Part shown: one piece after another, positions 28,146 through 39,205 of the stretch
Layout: every line of letters begins with the position of its first letter
Position numbering within the stretch: position 1 is the stretch's first letter
NCBI GenBank assembly: GCA_022570795.1
Contig: JAKUDP010000006.1
Span: 62,001-126,000 of the forward strand
Direction of reading: 5' to 3'
Length of the DNA: 64,000 nt
From: Sphaerulina vaccinii
Taxonomy: Eukaryota; Ascomycota; Dothideomycetes; Mycosphaerellales; Mycosphaerellaceae
Notes under the pieces: generated by a model
Seen by the model: the letters and a program-made list of their open reading frames with translations, nothing else
The model's database searches: none
What the model was told of the DNA's origin: nothing
Program-made: the position numbers and the translations under genes

Positions 28146-30098
28146 TCAAGCAAGCGCCCCACCAACAAGCATCTCCCTCAACAACTCCCCAGCAGGCCCA
28201 TCAAGCGACCCATCCAACTCCTTCGCTCCAACACAACTCGCAACCCTCCTCTCATCCGTCAACGCAGGACCCGCAAACCCATTCTTCTTCGGTCTGCCAG
28301 GTGTCCTACTAGGCGTGATAGGAATCGCGAAGCTGCCATTCTTCCCTCCGTCAACAGCGCTCACCAAAGACAAAGTCTCCAAGCCAGAAACCACATCTCG
28401 AAACTCCACAGAAGATAGTGCGTGGAAGAGGTTTTCGCGTTTGCAGAGGGTGGAGTAGGCATCGTAAAGTTGCTTGATGCTTGGAGCTGAGCTGTTCGAC
28501 TTCGAAGGAGTGGCGAACATGGTGCGATCGACCTGTGTTTCGCGTTTCTTGCGTTCGAGAGCTGCGAGAGCGCAGAGGACGGCTTTTTGTTGGAGGTTCA
28601 ATGTGCCGAGACGTTGTGTTGTGCCATTTGAGAAGGCTTGCGCTGTGACTTTGGCCATGTGGGCGATTGTAGCCTTGGGAGCAGTCTCGGCTGTGTAGAC
28701 TGTTGCGACTCTCTTGCTGGGTGAGATTGCGGGCGATGAGAGGTTGACATTCTCCATGAGAGGCGTCTTCGATGGGCTCAGTTCGAGCGCTGCAGCTTTG
28801 TCGCGTGTCTCTGTATCGATCAGATCGATGGCACGTTTGCAGATGTCAAACGCTTTTCGTAAGTCGCCAGTCTGTGCTGCGACCTTCTTTGCGCAGAATT
28901 GAACTGCGGCCGGGTGGAGGAAAGGAAGAGTTGTAGAGCCGGCAGGTGCTAAACTTGTGAGCTTTGAAGTGATGACTTCAGCAATCTGCGCTGCAGAGTA
29001 TGGCATGAATGGCAGAAGCTCCGGTTTCAGGTTTCGGGCCTTCAATCGAGGCAGAAAGCGGTCTGTAAGGTCCAGCGCGTTTGCAATTCCTATCAGGATG
29101 AGTCGCGATGTCGGCTGCATCGACCATTCGAATAGACTGTAGAGTAGCTCAAGATCCAGATCAACCAGAATGTCCACCTCGTCCAGCACAACCAGGTACT
29201 TCTTCTTGTCCTTGGCCTTTCCACGTACGAATACCGACTTGAGGTACTCGAAACCAGCATCCTCTCGCAGGTCCAGATCGTCTGACAGCTTCTGGCTCAA
29301 GTCCTTCGTACTTCGAACACTCATGCAATTGACCACTGATACTGGCACATCGCTATCCTTCGTCTGCTCGATAATCTCGTTCAAGAGCGCACTCTTGCCA
29401 GTTCCTGGTGGTCCTGACACGTATAGGCATCCTGTTGACTGCGATTCGATCGCAGTAGAGATGAATGTTGACAGCTCCTCGCGCTCGTTATCGCGTCCTA
29501 CCAGTTTCCCAGGATTCGAGCATCGCGCAAACAATTGACGCGCCTGATTGTATACTGATGCATTTGAAGGTGTTGATGGTGTCCTGCCCGATCTCGGTGT
29601 CGCCTGACTGGCAAGACCTCTGTGCCTCGGAGTGATGGGCACCTTCTTTGAAAGCGCGTCGCGGTGTCTCGGTGTTTGAGGAATGTTTTCCTTGTCTTGC
29701 TCGAACTTGCTGTCTTGTGATACGCTCTTCCCGACTCTGAAATGCGATTTGACGAGAGCAGGAGACAGATCTACGCGTGATTCCGAATTTGTAGATCTCG
29801 CAGTCGCGCTTCTCGCTGAAGTACGCGTCTTTTTCGTGGGCGGCTCCGACGCGTCCAGTTCCATCTCCTCATCTTCACTATCGTCGACATGTTGGCGCTT
29901 TGTCGCAAATGGGTTCTCATTCTCATCATTGGGTCCATTGACTGCTAGTCTCCGCTTGGTGCGAGTCGATGTGAGTGTGGTGGTCGTGACTGATCGCGCA
30001 TCGTCAGCTCCAATGCGACTTCCCAGCGGGCATGCTGTCGCGATCTCACCAATTGCAGCTGCACTTCGAGTGCGCTTTCCAAGAACTGTGGAAGGCAT
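28146..30098 (-). CDS. cdc6: Replication licensing ATPase Cdc6/Cdc18
   Basis: A 650-residue protein from the ATG at 30098; the frame continues upstream to 30314 but loses conservation, and MPSTVLGKRTRS is the natural start. The N-terminus is disordered with several S/T-P sites (TPRHR repeats, SPAL), likely CDK targets. The AAA+ core shows Walker A GPPGTGKSALL, Walker B LVVLDEVDILV and the sensor segment IGIANALDLTDRFLPRL. A winged-helix region ends the protein. Cdc6 loads MCM helicase at origins in G1. Two ACGCGT boxes 120-151 bp upstream suggest MBF-type G1/S transcription, as for fission yeast cdc18. Confidence 0.92.
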   Translation of the reverse strand: MPSTVLGKRTRSAAAIGEIATACPLGSRIGADDARSVTTTTLTSTRTKRRLAVNGPNDENENPFATKRQHVDDSEDEEMELDASEPPTKKTRTSARSATARSTNSESRVDLSPALVKSHFRVGKSVSQDSKFEQDKENIPQTPRHRDALSKKVPITPRHRGLASQATPRSGRTPSTPSNASVYNQARQLFARCSNPGKLVGRDNEREELSTFISTAIESQSTGCLYVSGPPGTGKSALLNEIIEQTKDSDVPVSVVNCMSVRSTKDLSQKLSDDLDLREDAGFEYLKSVFVRGKAKDKKKYLVVLDEVDILVDLDLELLYSLFEWSMQPTSRLILIGIANALDLTDRFLPRLKARNLKPELLPFMPYSAAQIAEVITSKLTSLAPAGSTTLPFLHPAAVQFCAKKVAAQTGDLRKAFDICKRAIDLIDTETRDKAAALELSPSKTPLMENVNLSSPAISPSKRVATVYTAETAPKATIAHMAKVTAQAFSNGTTQRLGTLNLQQKAVLCALAALERKKRETQVDRTMFATPSKSNSSAPSIKQLYDAYSTLCKRENLFHALSSVEFRDVVSGLETLSLVSAVDGGKNGSFAIPITPSRTPGRPKKNGFAGPALTDERRVASCVGAKELDGSLDGPAGELLREMLVGGALA

Positions 30099-30217
30099 TG
30101 TGGAAGTCGTAGCTTCTGTATATCTGAGTGAAGCAGGGAAAGCGCAATGCAAAGATGGAAAGTGCGATGTGTGTGAAGAGAGGAGGAAGGAAACATCGAA
30201 AGGGTCGCGCTTACTCG

Positions 30218-30254
30218 ACGCGTCCCACTTCCGATCTTCGGCCGAAGCACGCGT
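30218..30254. promoter_or_regulatory. Paired ACGCGT (MCB) boxes upstream of cdc6
   Basis: ACGCGT at 30218-30223 and 30249-30254, the second followed by TTTTCGCGTC. A third lies at 30464-30469. They lie 120, 151 and 366 bp from the ATG. In yeasts this box recruits MBF to cdc18/CDC6; the same role here is inferred. Confidence 0.55.
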
Positions 30255-30636
30255 TTTCGCGTCACTCGCCAAGAACCATTTCCCAGCCATCTTCACGTCT
30301 TCACGTCTACACATTTCTCTCCTTTACGCGGATTCCATTGTCTTCTTGTCATCGCAGAGGGCAAGAGATGGAAATGCATCCCAATCGCGCAGCAGAAAGC
30401 AGCTTTGCCCTGGGCCTGGAGCATAGGAAGCAAGCAAACTTCTGGTCTCTCAGAGTATCCTGGACGCGTCTGCTGTCCATGCGCGTGGATGCCTGCCTGC
30501 AATCTGCAGCTTGCCGTCTGTGATGGAGAACTCAACCATCTTCCGTTGAACGATTCCTGACTTACATAGCTGATAAACGTCTATACAAGAACTACAGCTC
30601 ATCTGTCGTCTGGTACAGAAGACCCAAGATACGGCC
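30255..30636. other. Divergent intergenic region cdc6 / DUF6604-like gene
   Basis: It contains the third ACGCGT (30464). No gene recognised. Confidence 0.5.
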
Positions 30637-33600
30637 ATGGCGAACCTACGCAATCTAACTGGTGTCATCGGCCGCCACGCACGCCACAAGGTCAGTACTG
30701 AGCTGTTTGTCGCGCATCACAAAATGGCTCAGACTTGTCCCCTCGTAAGGGTCAGGCTTTACGCCTGAGGCCCGAGACCCGAGACATAGCGTACATGATG
30801 GCTTTCAGAGACGGATGGGCATTTCCGTGCACGCTGTAAGCGAGAGTCACTTGAAAGGCAGAAAACTGATACATTATCCCAGGCTGGGCAGCAAGCAGTT
30901 GTCGACTGGCTTGCGAAGACTGCTGCACAATATCGGGACCTTGCCACACTACTCCACTTCCTAAGAAAACTGAAGCCATCATCTCGTACCAACAGTATTC
31001 GGGTCAACACACAGGAGCTAATCGTTCTGGCGACAACAGTGGCAAACGGAGAGCCTCCAGCCACAGTACCGGCGGAGATACTTAGCATCCTCGACCATGT
31101 CATTGCTGGCAGACAGGCCAGTAGGGACTGGTACTCCTCCCAGCCAAACAGAGGCGATCGTGGTGGGCATTCATTCTTCATCGATGCGTTGCGGAGAGTC
31201 CGGGATCTGCTCTCTGGCTGTGTGCAAGGTAAAGCGAAGACGAAGTCGAAGAAGAACTCGTCAGAAGATGCTGACGCACTTACAAACATATTCGAGCAGC
31301 TTGATGTCGAAGAGCCTAGCTCGGAGCCCCTCGGAAGTGCTAAAAGCTCCCTCAATGCAGCTTGCCCAAAACATGTGGACTTCTCACTTGACGACGACGA
31401 ACCCGATGGCAGTTTTGCATTGTGGTGCTTCTTAGAGGACTTTTACGACGTACGCAGCATGATTCGTCAGTTATGGTCTGAGGTCCACCAAGGCGACGTC
31501 ACGATTGAAGTCGCTGGAGAGGTGACAGAGGCAGCACTGGGCATGTTGCATCGATCTACTGATGTTTTCATTGCTGCCAACCCTCAGTTCCCGGACTGGG
31601 CTTCAATCATCCGGTATCATGGGCTGCAAGGATACATTGACAACAATGTGGTACACATTGTGGGTCGAGATCAGGTCAACAACTCGGTACCAGCCTCTGT
31701 GTATGCGAAGATCCCCGACATGCTATGTTACTCGGCGCACCGGCTGGTCGGTGCTTACAGGGAGGCAACTGTAGTGTATATCGCCAACTACAAAGGACGT
31801 GATGGTTTCGTTGGTAAGTAAAACTGTCCACAGGTGTAGGCCTTTCGGGGTCCCACTACGCTCGACCCTACTTTGGCGACAAGCTCAAAGACAATTGCAG
31901 TCGAAGCACCTCCACATTTCCAGAGATACTTGCTGACCCTTCAACACGCCGATCTAGCTGGCCACATCGATGAGGTCAAACACCTGCGCGCATGGACGCA
32001 ATTAGAACCATTGCTATTCTCAATGGTCGCCGAGCTGTTGTCACTGAAGACTTACACCAACAAGAAGGCACCGAAGACGTCGCTTGGACTTCATCACCAT
32101 ACACAATTCACCAGTGGCCTTTTATCCGTCACACTGGACACACTTCACCCGGAAGAAGAGCGGTTTATCGGCGAGCCCCCTCTGTGGCTCACCTTAGCCT
32201 GCGCTGTCTTGATGGATGTTCAGGACCAGGTCGGTTCACAGCCTCGGTTTGCAGGGGACGCTTTCCTAGGCGCCGCCCACAAGTCCGTAGCTACCATCGA
32301 TGCGGTGTTCAGATTCCATGATACCGAGCACTTCCGCCATCTTATCTCTGATGGGAAGCGAGCCGCGCTGGAGCAAATGCGCAATCGTTCGAACATGTTC
32401 ATTCATCTGATCACGTCTGCCCGTCGCCTGGAAGAAGATCACTTGCCTATCCCGGAAGCACGACGATGCCACAAAACCAAGTCCGCGGCTCCTGCTGTCG
32501 ACACTTTGCCACATTGCGCAGGTGGGTAAAGGTAATTGTTCGAAGACATGACTTTCTCTCCCAACGCTCGGACTCTCTGCGGAGACAAGCTGCAACACAG
32601 CCTGCTCTCAAACACTTCCGAATTGTCGGAGATACTTGCTGACACTTCGCGCTGCTTCTTTAGGCGAGATGAAATACCTACATAAAGTTGGCATACACGA
32701 TCCTGCGGTCATGTGGGCCAATGAGCAGTGGGCCGTGTTGATACTTGCGCACCTCTACAAAGCTGCCAAGCATTACGGCTTAGTGACCGAGAACTGGGCT
32801 GACATGGACTTTGTGATTGCCCAGCACAGCACTAAGAACAAGTCATTCATCACCAAGACAGGTCCCAATTCAGATCCGTACTCGATGCTGAGGCATTATC
32901 TGATCGACCTAGGCGTGGAGGCGACAGCTTTTTCAAAAGGCGCTGTTCCTACGTGTCCCCCAGACCATGTCATTACTGTGAAAGCTAAGCGACTTCTGCC
33001 TACAGGTTCTAATGGCTATAGAGCAGCGTACTCTGCGACAATGAAGGCAGAAGAGAAGTTGGGAAGAACTCGAGGCGATGTTATGGATGTTGTTCTGGCT
33101 TCTCTGATAGAAGCTGAGCAGGTCGGGGCGAAAGTGTGCCCACTCGTGACAAGCAGTCGCGCGTCAGAAGTCCGCAATCAGTTACCGGCGTGCACCCGCG
33201 AGGAACAAGCTATCGTATCTCGGGACCAGACCAGGAGCTCGTATCAGTCTCCGTAAGGAACGTTTCCGACGATCGATTGCATACCACAATCCCTGCCTAA
33301 AGCAGTCTGAACTCGATACCTTTAAGGCTCCTGAAGCAGACTTCTAACTATTGACAGAAACGCCAACGCATCACACAGACCGACCTACTGATGAAGCTCA
33401 AGAAGGAGCTCATTGCCGACGAATTGCGCTTGAACTTCAACTATCTTGAGTTCACTTCTTTCTGTCTCGAGCTGTTGATTGGCACCATCAGAGCGGGCTT
33501 CAAAGGCATAATCGACGACAGCATAACGGATTTGCGTCCATTCTATGACCGAGCGCGCTTCCTGATTAAGAGTGCTGCAGACGCACAGGCGTCCTCTCGA

Positions 33601-34294
33601 CCAGTAGCCTCGACTCCTTTTGGAAATGCTGCAGCCCATTTGCAGTCCGCCCTTTCGCAGGGAGACCAAGCAAAGAAGTTCTCGAAAGAGGCATCCGATC
33701 TGTCAAGCAGTCGCATCCCAAAATCCCAGCGACCAGCCTTCGCACCGGTGGACGAGAAGAAGGAAGCGGCAATCAAAGCTTTGTTGGCTGAGCACCCTAC
33801 CGCCTCGATAGGCTCTTCTCGACAAACAATCGAAATTTACGATCCAAATGGGTCGATCGATGACTTCCACAATATGCGACATACTCTTGAGATGTTATAC
33901 CTTCAGCAGCCATATGGTCGAAGTGCGCAGGTTGTCTGCATCGTACCTCAAGCTGAGCAGGCGGAGCTCGCAAGGAAGCTCTCTAAATCCAAGTACTCGG
34001 GCAGTATATCGCGGTACGATCCACAGTACGGTTGGGCCAATGGCGCCCCGGCTGCTTGCGGATGGCAACAGCAGCAAGCCGGACAAGAGCGTCAGTGCAA
34101 GCGATGCTCGAGCTATGAGCAATGCATCGAAGCGTGCTCGGCCGCCCCTTGCGGGCTCGGAGGAAGAAGTCGACTTCCTCACGGAGGCTATGAGACTTAT
34201 GGCTCCAGGGAAACTCAATGCATTAAACGCTTCAGGCAATGCGAGGGCCAAAGTCGGAGCAGTGCGTGATGCAGTGGCACGGGGAGACCTTTAA
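30637..34294 (+). CDS. DUF6604-like large protein, six-exon model
   Basis: Proposed exons: 30637-30690, 30883-31813, 31901-32521, 32664-33214, 33358-34025, 34072-34294 (about 1015 residues). The first three junctions have good donors (GTCAGT, GTAAGT, GTGGGT) and acceptors and keep frame. The fourth uses a weak donor GTATCT with a good branch CTAAC. The fifth is a 46-nt GTACGG...ACAG intron without a clear branch point, or else a one-base frameshift. The N-terminal 250 residues (VVDWLAKTAAQY, PAEILSILDHVIAGR, GHSFFIDALRRVRDLL) resemble the fungal DUF6604 domain. Function is unknown and the 3' third may be damaged. Confidence 0.5.
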
Positions 34295-34878
34295 GCGTAA
34301 ATGATCGCTGACGCATCTCAAAAGTCAAAGCTTTGGAGTGAATTTGCATGTTGAATCTCCTCGAGGCGCTTCTGAAGACGAAGAAGGCAGAGTGCCGGCG
34401 GCGAAAGTCTAGGCCAGGCTCGATTATGCAGACGTCCTCATGGCAGGTGTGAAAGACGCACTTGACACATGGATACAAAGAGCCTCGCGGTGTGTTGCAC
34501 CGGAGCTTGGGTAACGTAGTATGATGCCAGTCGTGGCACTTGTGCACAGCCGCGTGGACGACATCAAAGACCTCGTTCCACCGCGGATCAGGTCAGTCTA
34601 CAGGTGCGAAGTCTAGAGCGGCCACAATGTAACATCTACGCGGGCTGAGATGTTTGTGCGACGCATGAGATGGAAGAGCGCGATACTGCCTTGATAGAAT
34701 GCTGACTAGTTAGTTCCTACTCACCACATCCTCTCAGCTAAGAATTACATCGACCGATCCGATTCATAAAATAAGAGAGCAGTAGGCTCCCGACAAGCAA
34801 AACTCATGACCTCCCTATTCCGATTCACATATCGATACAAAAAGACACTCTACACCTAACATCATCGCCCAAAGAACC
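34295..34878. other. Intergenic
   Basis: No gene recognised. A TATA-like ATAAAATAAG precedes the small secreted protein gene by about 110 bp. Confidence 0.45.
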
Positions 34879-35163
34879 ATGCACCCTCCCACTCTCCTCC
34901 TCACAGCCACATTAGTCCTCATCGCCTCAGCCTCACCTTCAAAGCCGATCTATTCATCTTGCCCAACGACTCTCACCATCAGACCTACCTGTGCCTGTCA
35001 CCCACACCCAACGGCGACTGTGACCAAGCATATCAACTGTCACGGCTGCAAGGCTCTTGTGACCAAGTTCAGGGGACCTGTCTGTGCTATAGCATGCCCA
35101 ACGACGACGAATTCGGGGAGGACGACTGTGACTAGCTGTAGAGTGTCGTCCAAGACAGTCTAG
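34879..35163 (+). CDS. Small secreted cysteine-rich protein B
   Basis: An intronless 94-residue protein. Residues 1-19 form a signal peptide (PPTLLLTATLVLIASASP). The mature part has eight cysteines, including the spaced CAC, CHGC and CAIAC groups, and many Thr/Pro residues, giving potential O-glycosylation. No family is recognised. The mature region shows no resemblance by eye to the other two small secreted proteins in the window. Effector-like by size and composition only. Confidence 0.72.
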   Translation: MHPPTLLLTATLVLIASASPSKPIYSSCPTTLTIRPTCACHPHPTATVTKHINCHGCKALVTKFRGPVCAIACPTTTNSGRTTVTSCRVSSKTV

Positions 35164-35598
35164 GTGAGTGACGAGACTTGTTTGTAGAGAGTGAAGATGC
35201 TGATGTCGTTATGATATATGATAGCGCTGTTTCTATTCATAGACTTGGTTGGATATGACACGTGAACGGCAAAAGATATGTGGCCACAGTACAACAACTC
35301 AAGCTATTCGATGGTACAATGGTCTAGATCTGGAGCGCAAGATTGTTACCAGACGCTGCTTCGTGTTCGGAGTTTAGTAACTTTAATCTCAATTTTGTAT
35401 ATCAAGCGTCTTACTAGGTGCTATCCTGCATTTGACGAGAATCAAGTATATACGCATACGTGGGGTTTACAGATATCAAGTATAACTCATTATGTGAATG
35501 ATCGCTGAAACGCTTATGATACTGGGGTCTATGCTAGAAATACTCACCTAGAAGTCATCAACGAGCAGTTGACGTGGTATGATAAGGTTATTCCACCG
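35164..35598. other. Intergenic, AT-richer stretch
   Basis: Convergent region between secreted protein B and the HELAH protein; visibly more A/T-rich than its neighbours. No gene recognised. Confidence 0.45.
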
Positions 35599-37320
35599 CT
35601 ATCTCTCGCAGAGATTGGAGTGGTTCGACAGCGTCCCACCACTATTCATTGGACAATGAAAGCAGATCTCATCGCGCCTGCAACCCCGGATGTGGTAGAG
35701 GGTTGTTCCACCACTAGGTTGTGGACACCACTCGCATGGTTTCTCCCTGCAGAACAAGTGGTGGTTAGACATTGTTCCTCCGCTACCCTCTGGACACAAG
35801 GGGCATGGTTGATCTCCGCCGCCGGAAGCCTGGCCAGACTGATCATTGCCAGCTGGTACAGTCGTTGGAGTTGGACCAAGGACTGAGCCGAAGGGGTCGC
35901 AAATGGGATCTAGCTCCATCACCTCTCCAGGCTCTGCGCCGCCGTCAGTCATTCCACTGTCGATGGACTGCAGGAAGTCCAAGTTCGCGGCGTTCACATC
36001 GTCCAACATGCTGTCATCAAGCTCCATTCCGGTATCAAGCTCCATTCCATCTTGAGGTGAGACCGGGTCGAATGTGCCGTCGAACAGGTCATCCTCTTTA
36101 TATTGCGAAGAGTAAACTAGGCCACCGCTGCTGACAGTGTAAAGCTTGGGATTGGGTGCTCCAGCATAAGGATGACGCGCGGGCGCTCTGGGATCCCAAG
36201 AACCGCTCGTCCTTACTGGCCACAGCTGATATTTTCTTCGAAAGCCTCCGCTCGTGTAAGTCTCCTCTCGGAACAGTCTGTGAATGTACTCAAAGTTGAC
36301 ATTCCACATAAATCTTTCGTTGTCGTAATCTGCGGTGACTTTCTTTCCGATCCTATAGTTATTATCGATGTACCTCTGAACGTACCGGTGGTCCGGCCAT
36401 GTTATACTGGTTATCATGCTGTCGAACTTTATCCATTCGATGTCATTATTTGCCTTGATGATTCCGTAGAGTGGAGGACGAATGTCGACACTGGCACTTT
36501 TGCAGCCAGGGTGATGATCTGGCCAAACTGCCGGACGGACTATGATCCCTCCAAATGTTCGGGCCTGCCAGTCGAATCCATCTTCAGCAATGTCACTTCC
36601 ATGGAGGTAGACATACCCTGGGTGGTCCCGCGCATGCCGTGCATTGATTGCCGCATGAGCAAGCTCGTGCACCAAAGTCTGGGCAAGACAGAAGGCGTGC
36701 CAATGGTAGTTTAGTCCATCTGTTTTATCGTAATTCTGATGTTGTTTGAGATTCTTCACGAAAGTGGGATTCATCGTGATCTTGGACTTCTTGCCTCTCC
36801 AAAAAGCCCAAACTTCGCCCGAGTTCTTGATGTCTTCTTCTTGCTCGCAACAGCCAGCTCCGTCCCTTTGCAATGTGTCCCCCTCTTTGGGCTCGGCGGT
36901 GACATATCGGACATGCTCTGCAAGTTCAGTCAGCTTCTCCCTAGTCAGCTTCTGCTGCTGTGCGGTTAGTCCTTCAGGCTGTTCAGCAGTATACTTGATC
37001 TCGTCCAGAATCTGCCATTGTTTGACACCATCTTTCGTGCCAAACTGTTGTGTTGCACCAAAGAAGATAGCATGCCAAAAAGGCAGGGAAGCCTCTACAA
37101 GGTTGGTGGCTAGCTGAGCGGCATGATATACTAGCTTTTCCTCAGGGTTTCTGCTGAGTAAACAACCAAGCTTCCCGGAAGTGAACAAAGCGTGAACTCG
37201 TGTAGTCAGTGTTGGTGCCGGTATACTTCTGAATAATTCTGCCCTGTAGAAATTGTTAGTGTAACACGGACACGTACAGTCCCTTGGCTTCTCGAGCGTG
37301 TATAGTAGGCTTCGCTCCAT
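35599..37320 (-). CDS. Putative HEXXH metallopeptidase with three CCHC knuckles
   Basis: A 573-residue protein. LVHELAHAAI at residues 216-225 carries an HEXXH zinc-peptidase motif; a possible third ligand is the Glu in DIAEDGFD about 24 residues later. The C-terminus has three near-identical knuckles at about 506-524, 529-547 and 553-571, each C-x2-C-x10-H-x3-C with a shared CP-x2-SGGT core. A spacer rich in Asp/Met/Gly precedes them. HEXXH plus terminal C2HC fingers recalls SPRTN/Wss1-type DNA-protein crosslink proteases, whose UBZ4 finger has a similar spacing; this is an analogy, not an assignment. No signal peptide. Confidence 0.7.
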   Translation of the reverse strand: MERSLLYTLEKPRDCTCPCYTNNFYRAELFRSIPAPTLTTRVHALFTSGKLGCLLSRNPEEKLVYHAAQLATNLVEASLPFWHAIFFGATQQFGTKDGVKQWQILDEIKYTAEQPEGLTAQQQKLTREKLTELAEHVRYVTAEPKEGDTLQRDGAGCCEQEEDIKNSGEVWAFWRGKKSKITMNPTFVKNLKQHQNYDKTDGLNYHWHAFCLAQTLVHELAHAAINARHARDHPGYVYLHGSDIAEDGFDWQARTFGGIIVRPAVWPDHHPGCKSASVDIRPPLYGIIKANNDIEWIKFDSMITSITWPDHRYVQRYIDNNYRIGKKVTADYDNERFMWNVNFEYIHRLFREETYTSGGFRRKYQLWPVRTSGSWDPRAPARHPYAGAPNPKLYTVSSGGLVYSSQYKEDDLFDGTFDPVSPQDGMELDTGMELDDSMLDDVNAANLDFLQSIDSGMTDGGAEPGEVMELDPICDPFGSVLGPTPTTVPAGNDQSGQASGGGDQPCPLCPEGSGGTMSNHHLFCREKPCEWCPQPSGGTTLYHIRGCRRDEICFHCPMNSGGTLSNHSNLCER

Positions 37321-37995
37321 CGTTTATTGCTATTACAGACCAGCTGTGTTCGAGATAATGCAAAGGAAATGATCACAGACCTGCTGTATTCGGGGAAACG
37401 AAGACGGAAGCAATCACAGACCAGCTGTGGGAGGGGAAGAAATGCAAAGGACGTACAGATTGTAATGAGAATATCGAGGCGTGAAGTCCATTGATATATC
37501 AATGGCCAGTTTGGTCCATAGCGCCAGGAATAGGTACAGGCTGATGGCATTGTCGATTTCTTTGTATAATATCTCTGACCAAGACCAGTGCATTGTCACT
37601 GCATTGTCCTGGAGTCGCATTGCATTGTTGTTTCCTTGTCCCAAGTACACGGCCCAGGCAGGGCTCGATTCCTTGGCAGCGTATGCTTGCCTCGTTCAGC
37701 ACAGTCGCGGTATGTGAACGGCAGTCTCTCCGGCACTGACACGCGCATCGTTGTAGTCGTCATCTGCGTTTGATTTGGTGTTGATTTATGTATGCTGTAT
37801 CCCGTGTGAGAAGTCCAGTGTATGCGGGAAGGTGCCCTTCGCGCCTGCCTTCATGTTTCAACGCCACGCTTTTACGCTTCATATCAGAGAACGCCAGCCC
37901 GTCGCAAGGTTGCACCTTGACCTCCATCTAGAGAACTCCATGCTATGCCGCCGTTCCCATAAACGCCGTATTTGAGATGTCGCCGCATGTCCTGC
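37321..37995. repeat. Intergenic with a short imperfect direct repeat
   Basis: Three copies of a roughly 40-bp unit containing CACAGACCAGCTGT lie at about 37333, 37373 and 37413, the middle one with CCTGCTGT. They lie directly upstream of the HELAH gene. The rest shows no gene. Confidence 0.45.
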
Positions 37996-39205
37996 TCATC
38001 TCGATTTGCTCCGATCTTTCCTGCTCCCTCTCGAGCTTGTCCTCACTGTCGGCACCTGATTCTCACTGCCGTTCCTCGGACTCAGTGATAGTCTGTGGTC
38101 TTTCCCTCTAAAGACGTGTAATCCAATGTCCTCTGCCCAATCTGAGTATCCTTGCCCGGGCTCTCCAGAAAGCTTCAGTCGCATATTCCCCTCTTCTATG
38201 AGTCCCGCGCTCTTCATCAGATCGAAGAAGACCGCCTCACTATCATGTCGCGTCTTGGTAGAGACCACGATTACGGCTTTTGGTGAACGTGTTGTGAGTT
38301 GTACAAGCATTCCGACTAATGGTTCGAGGGTGTCTGTGTTGTATGTGCATTCCGAGACGATGATCAGATCGTTCTTTCGACTTTCGAGATCTGCTGGGAG
38401 TGGTTCTAGCCAGTCGAGAGATTGGAATCGTGCCTTGCTGGAGATTGCTGGGTTCATTTTCTCGACATTCGCTTCGACCAGTTCTTTCGCTTCGTCGAGG
38501 TCCGTAAGAAGGACATCACAGTCTGGTATTGTCTGCGCGATGCTGATGCCTACTGTGCCGCAGCCACAGCCTAGTTCGATGATGTTCGTTTTTCGGTATG
38601 TTGCTGATATGAGGACGTATTCGAGGAGTGGGAGTGTGGTAGGATTCTCGAGCGAGATGATGTTGTCGACGTGTTGTGCAAGAGCTTGACTGCCGTCCCA
38701 TAGATGTCGAGCTATGCTGTCGCCGGCATCTTCGAGGAGGGAGAGGACTCGTTCGGAGGCAGATTTAAAGCGTCGTTCTACTCGGCGACCTGACTCGAAT
38801 TGACCTTTTGTTGGATTCAGGCTGCCGCTCCAGACATCGACGAATGGTGGCATGAGATCTGTGATCTTCATTCCTTTGACAGCAACGTGTACGCAGGCTG
38901 GCCACTCTACATCTTGACGGGAGAGATCAATGGAGACGTTCAAGGAGCGTGCTCCAGCCTGCCATTGCACTTTCTTTCGCAGATATATTTCTCCATCGTC
39001 TTCCTGGCTTCGAATGGACACGACCAGGTCCAGTTCGTTTGGGTAGAACGTTTCGCCAAGATCGGTTGTGGTGGTGAGGACGGCTTTGAGCAGGATTGTA
39101 GCACGATCAACAACGATCTGAGGCGTCTTGAGGAAACGAACTATTTGTGATCAGAAAATCCTCCTGTCCCCATTCTGGTATGGTATGGTACTTACTGTAA
39201 TGCAT
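37996..39205 (-). CDS. METTL21-type protein methyltransferase
   Basis: Exons 39196-39205 (10 nt) and 37996-39140, with a 55-nt intron (GTAAGT, branch CTGAT, ATAG), encode 384 residues starting MHYIRFLKTPQ, a start typical of fungal methyltransferase-16 proteins. The SAM-binding motif I is IIELGCGCGTVGISIA. The post-II motif SECTYN sits where METTL21 enzymes have DxxY. An N-terminal beta domain (about 30-90) and a basic Ser/Arg-rich tail flank the core. Likely a lysine methyltransferase; the target protein is unknown. Without the tiny exon the frame has no ATG in the right place. Confidence 0.83.
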
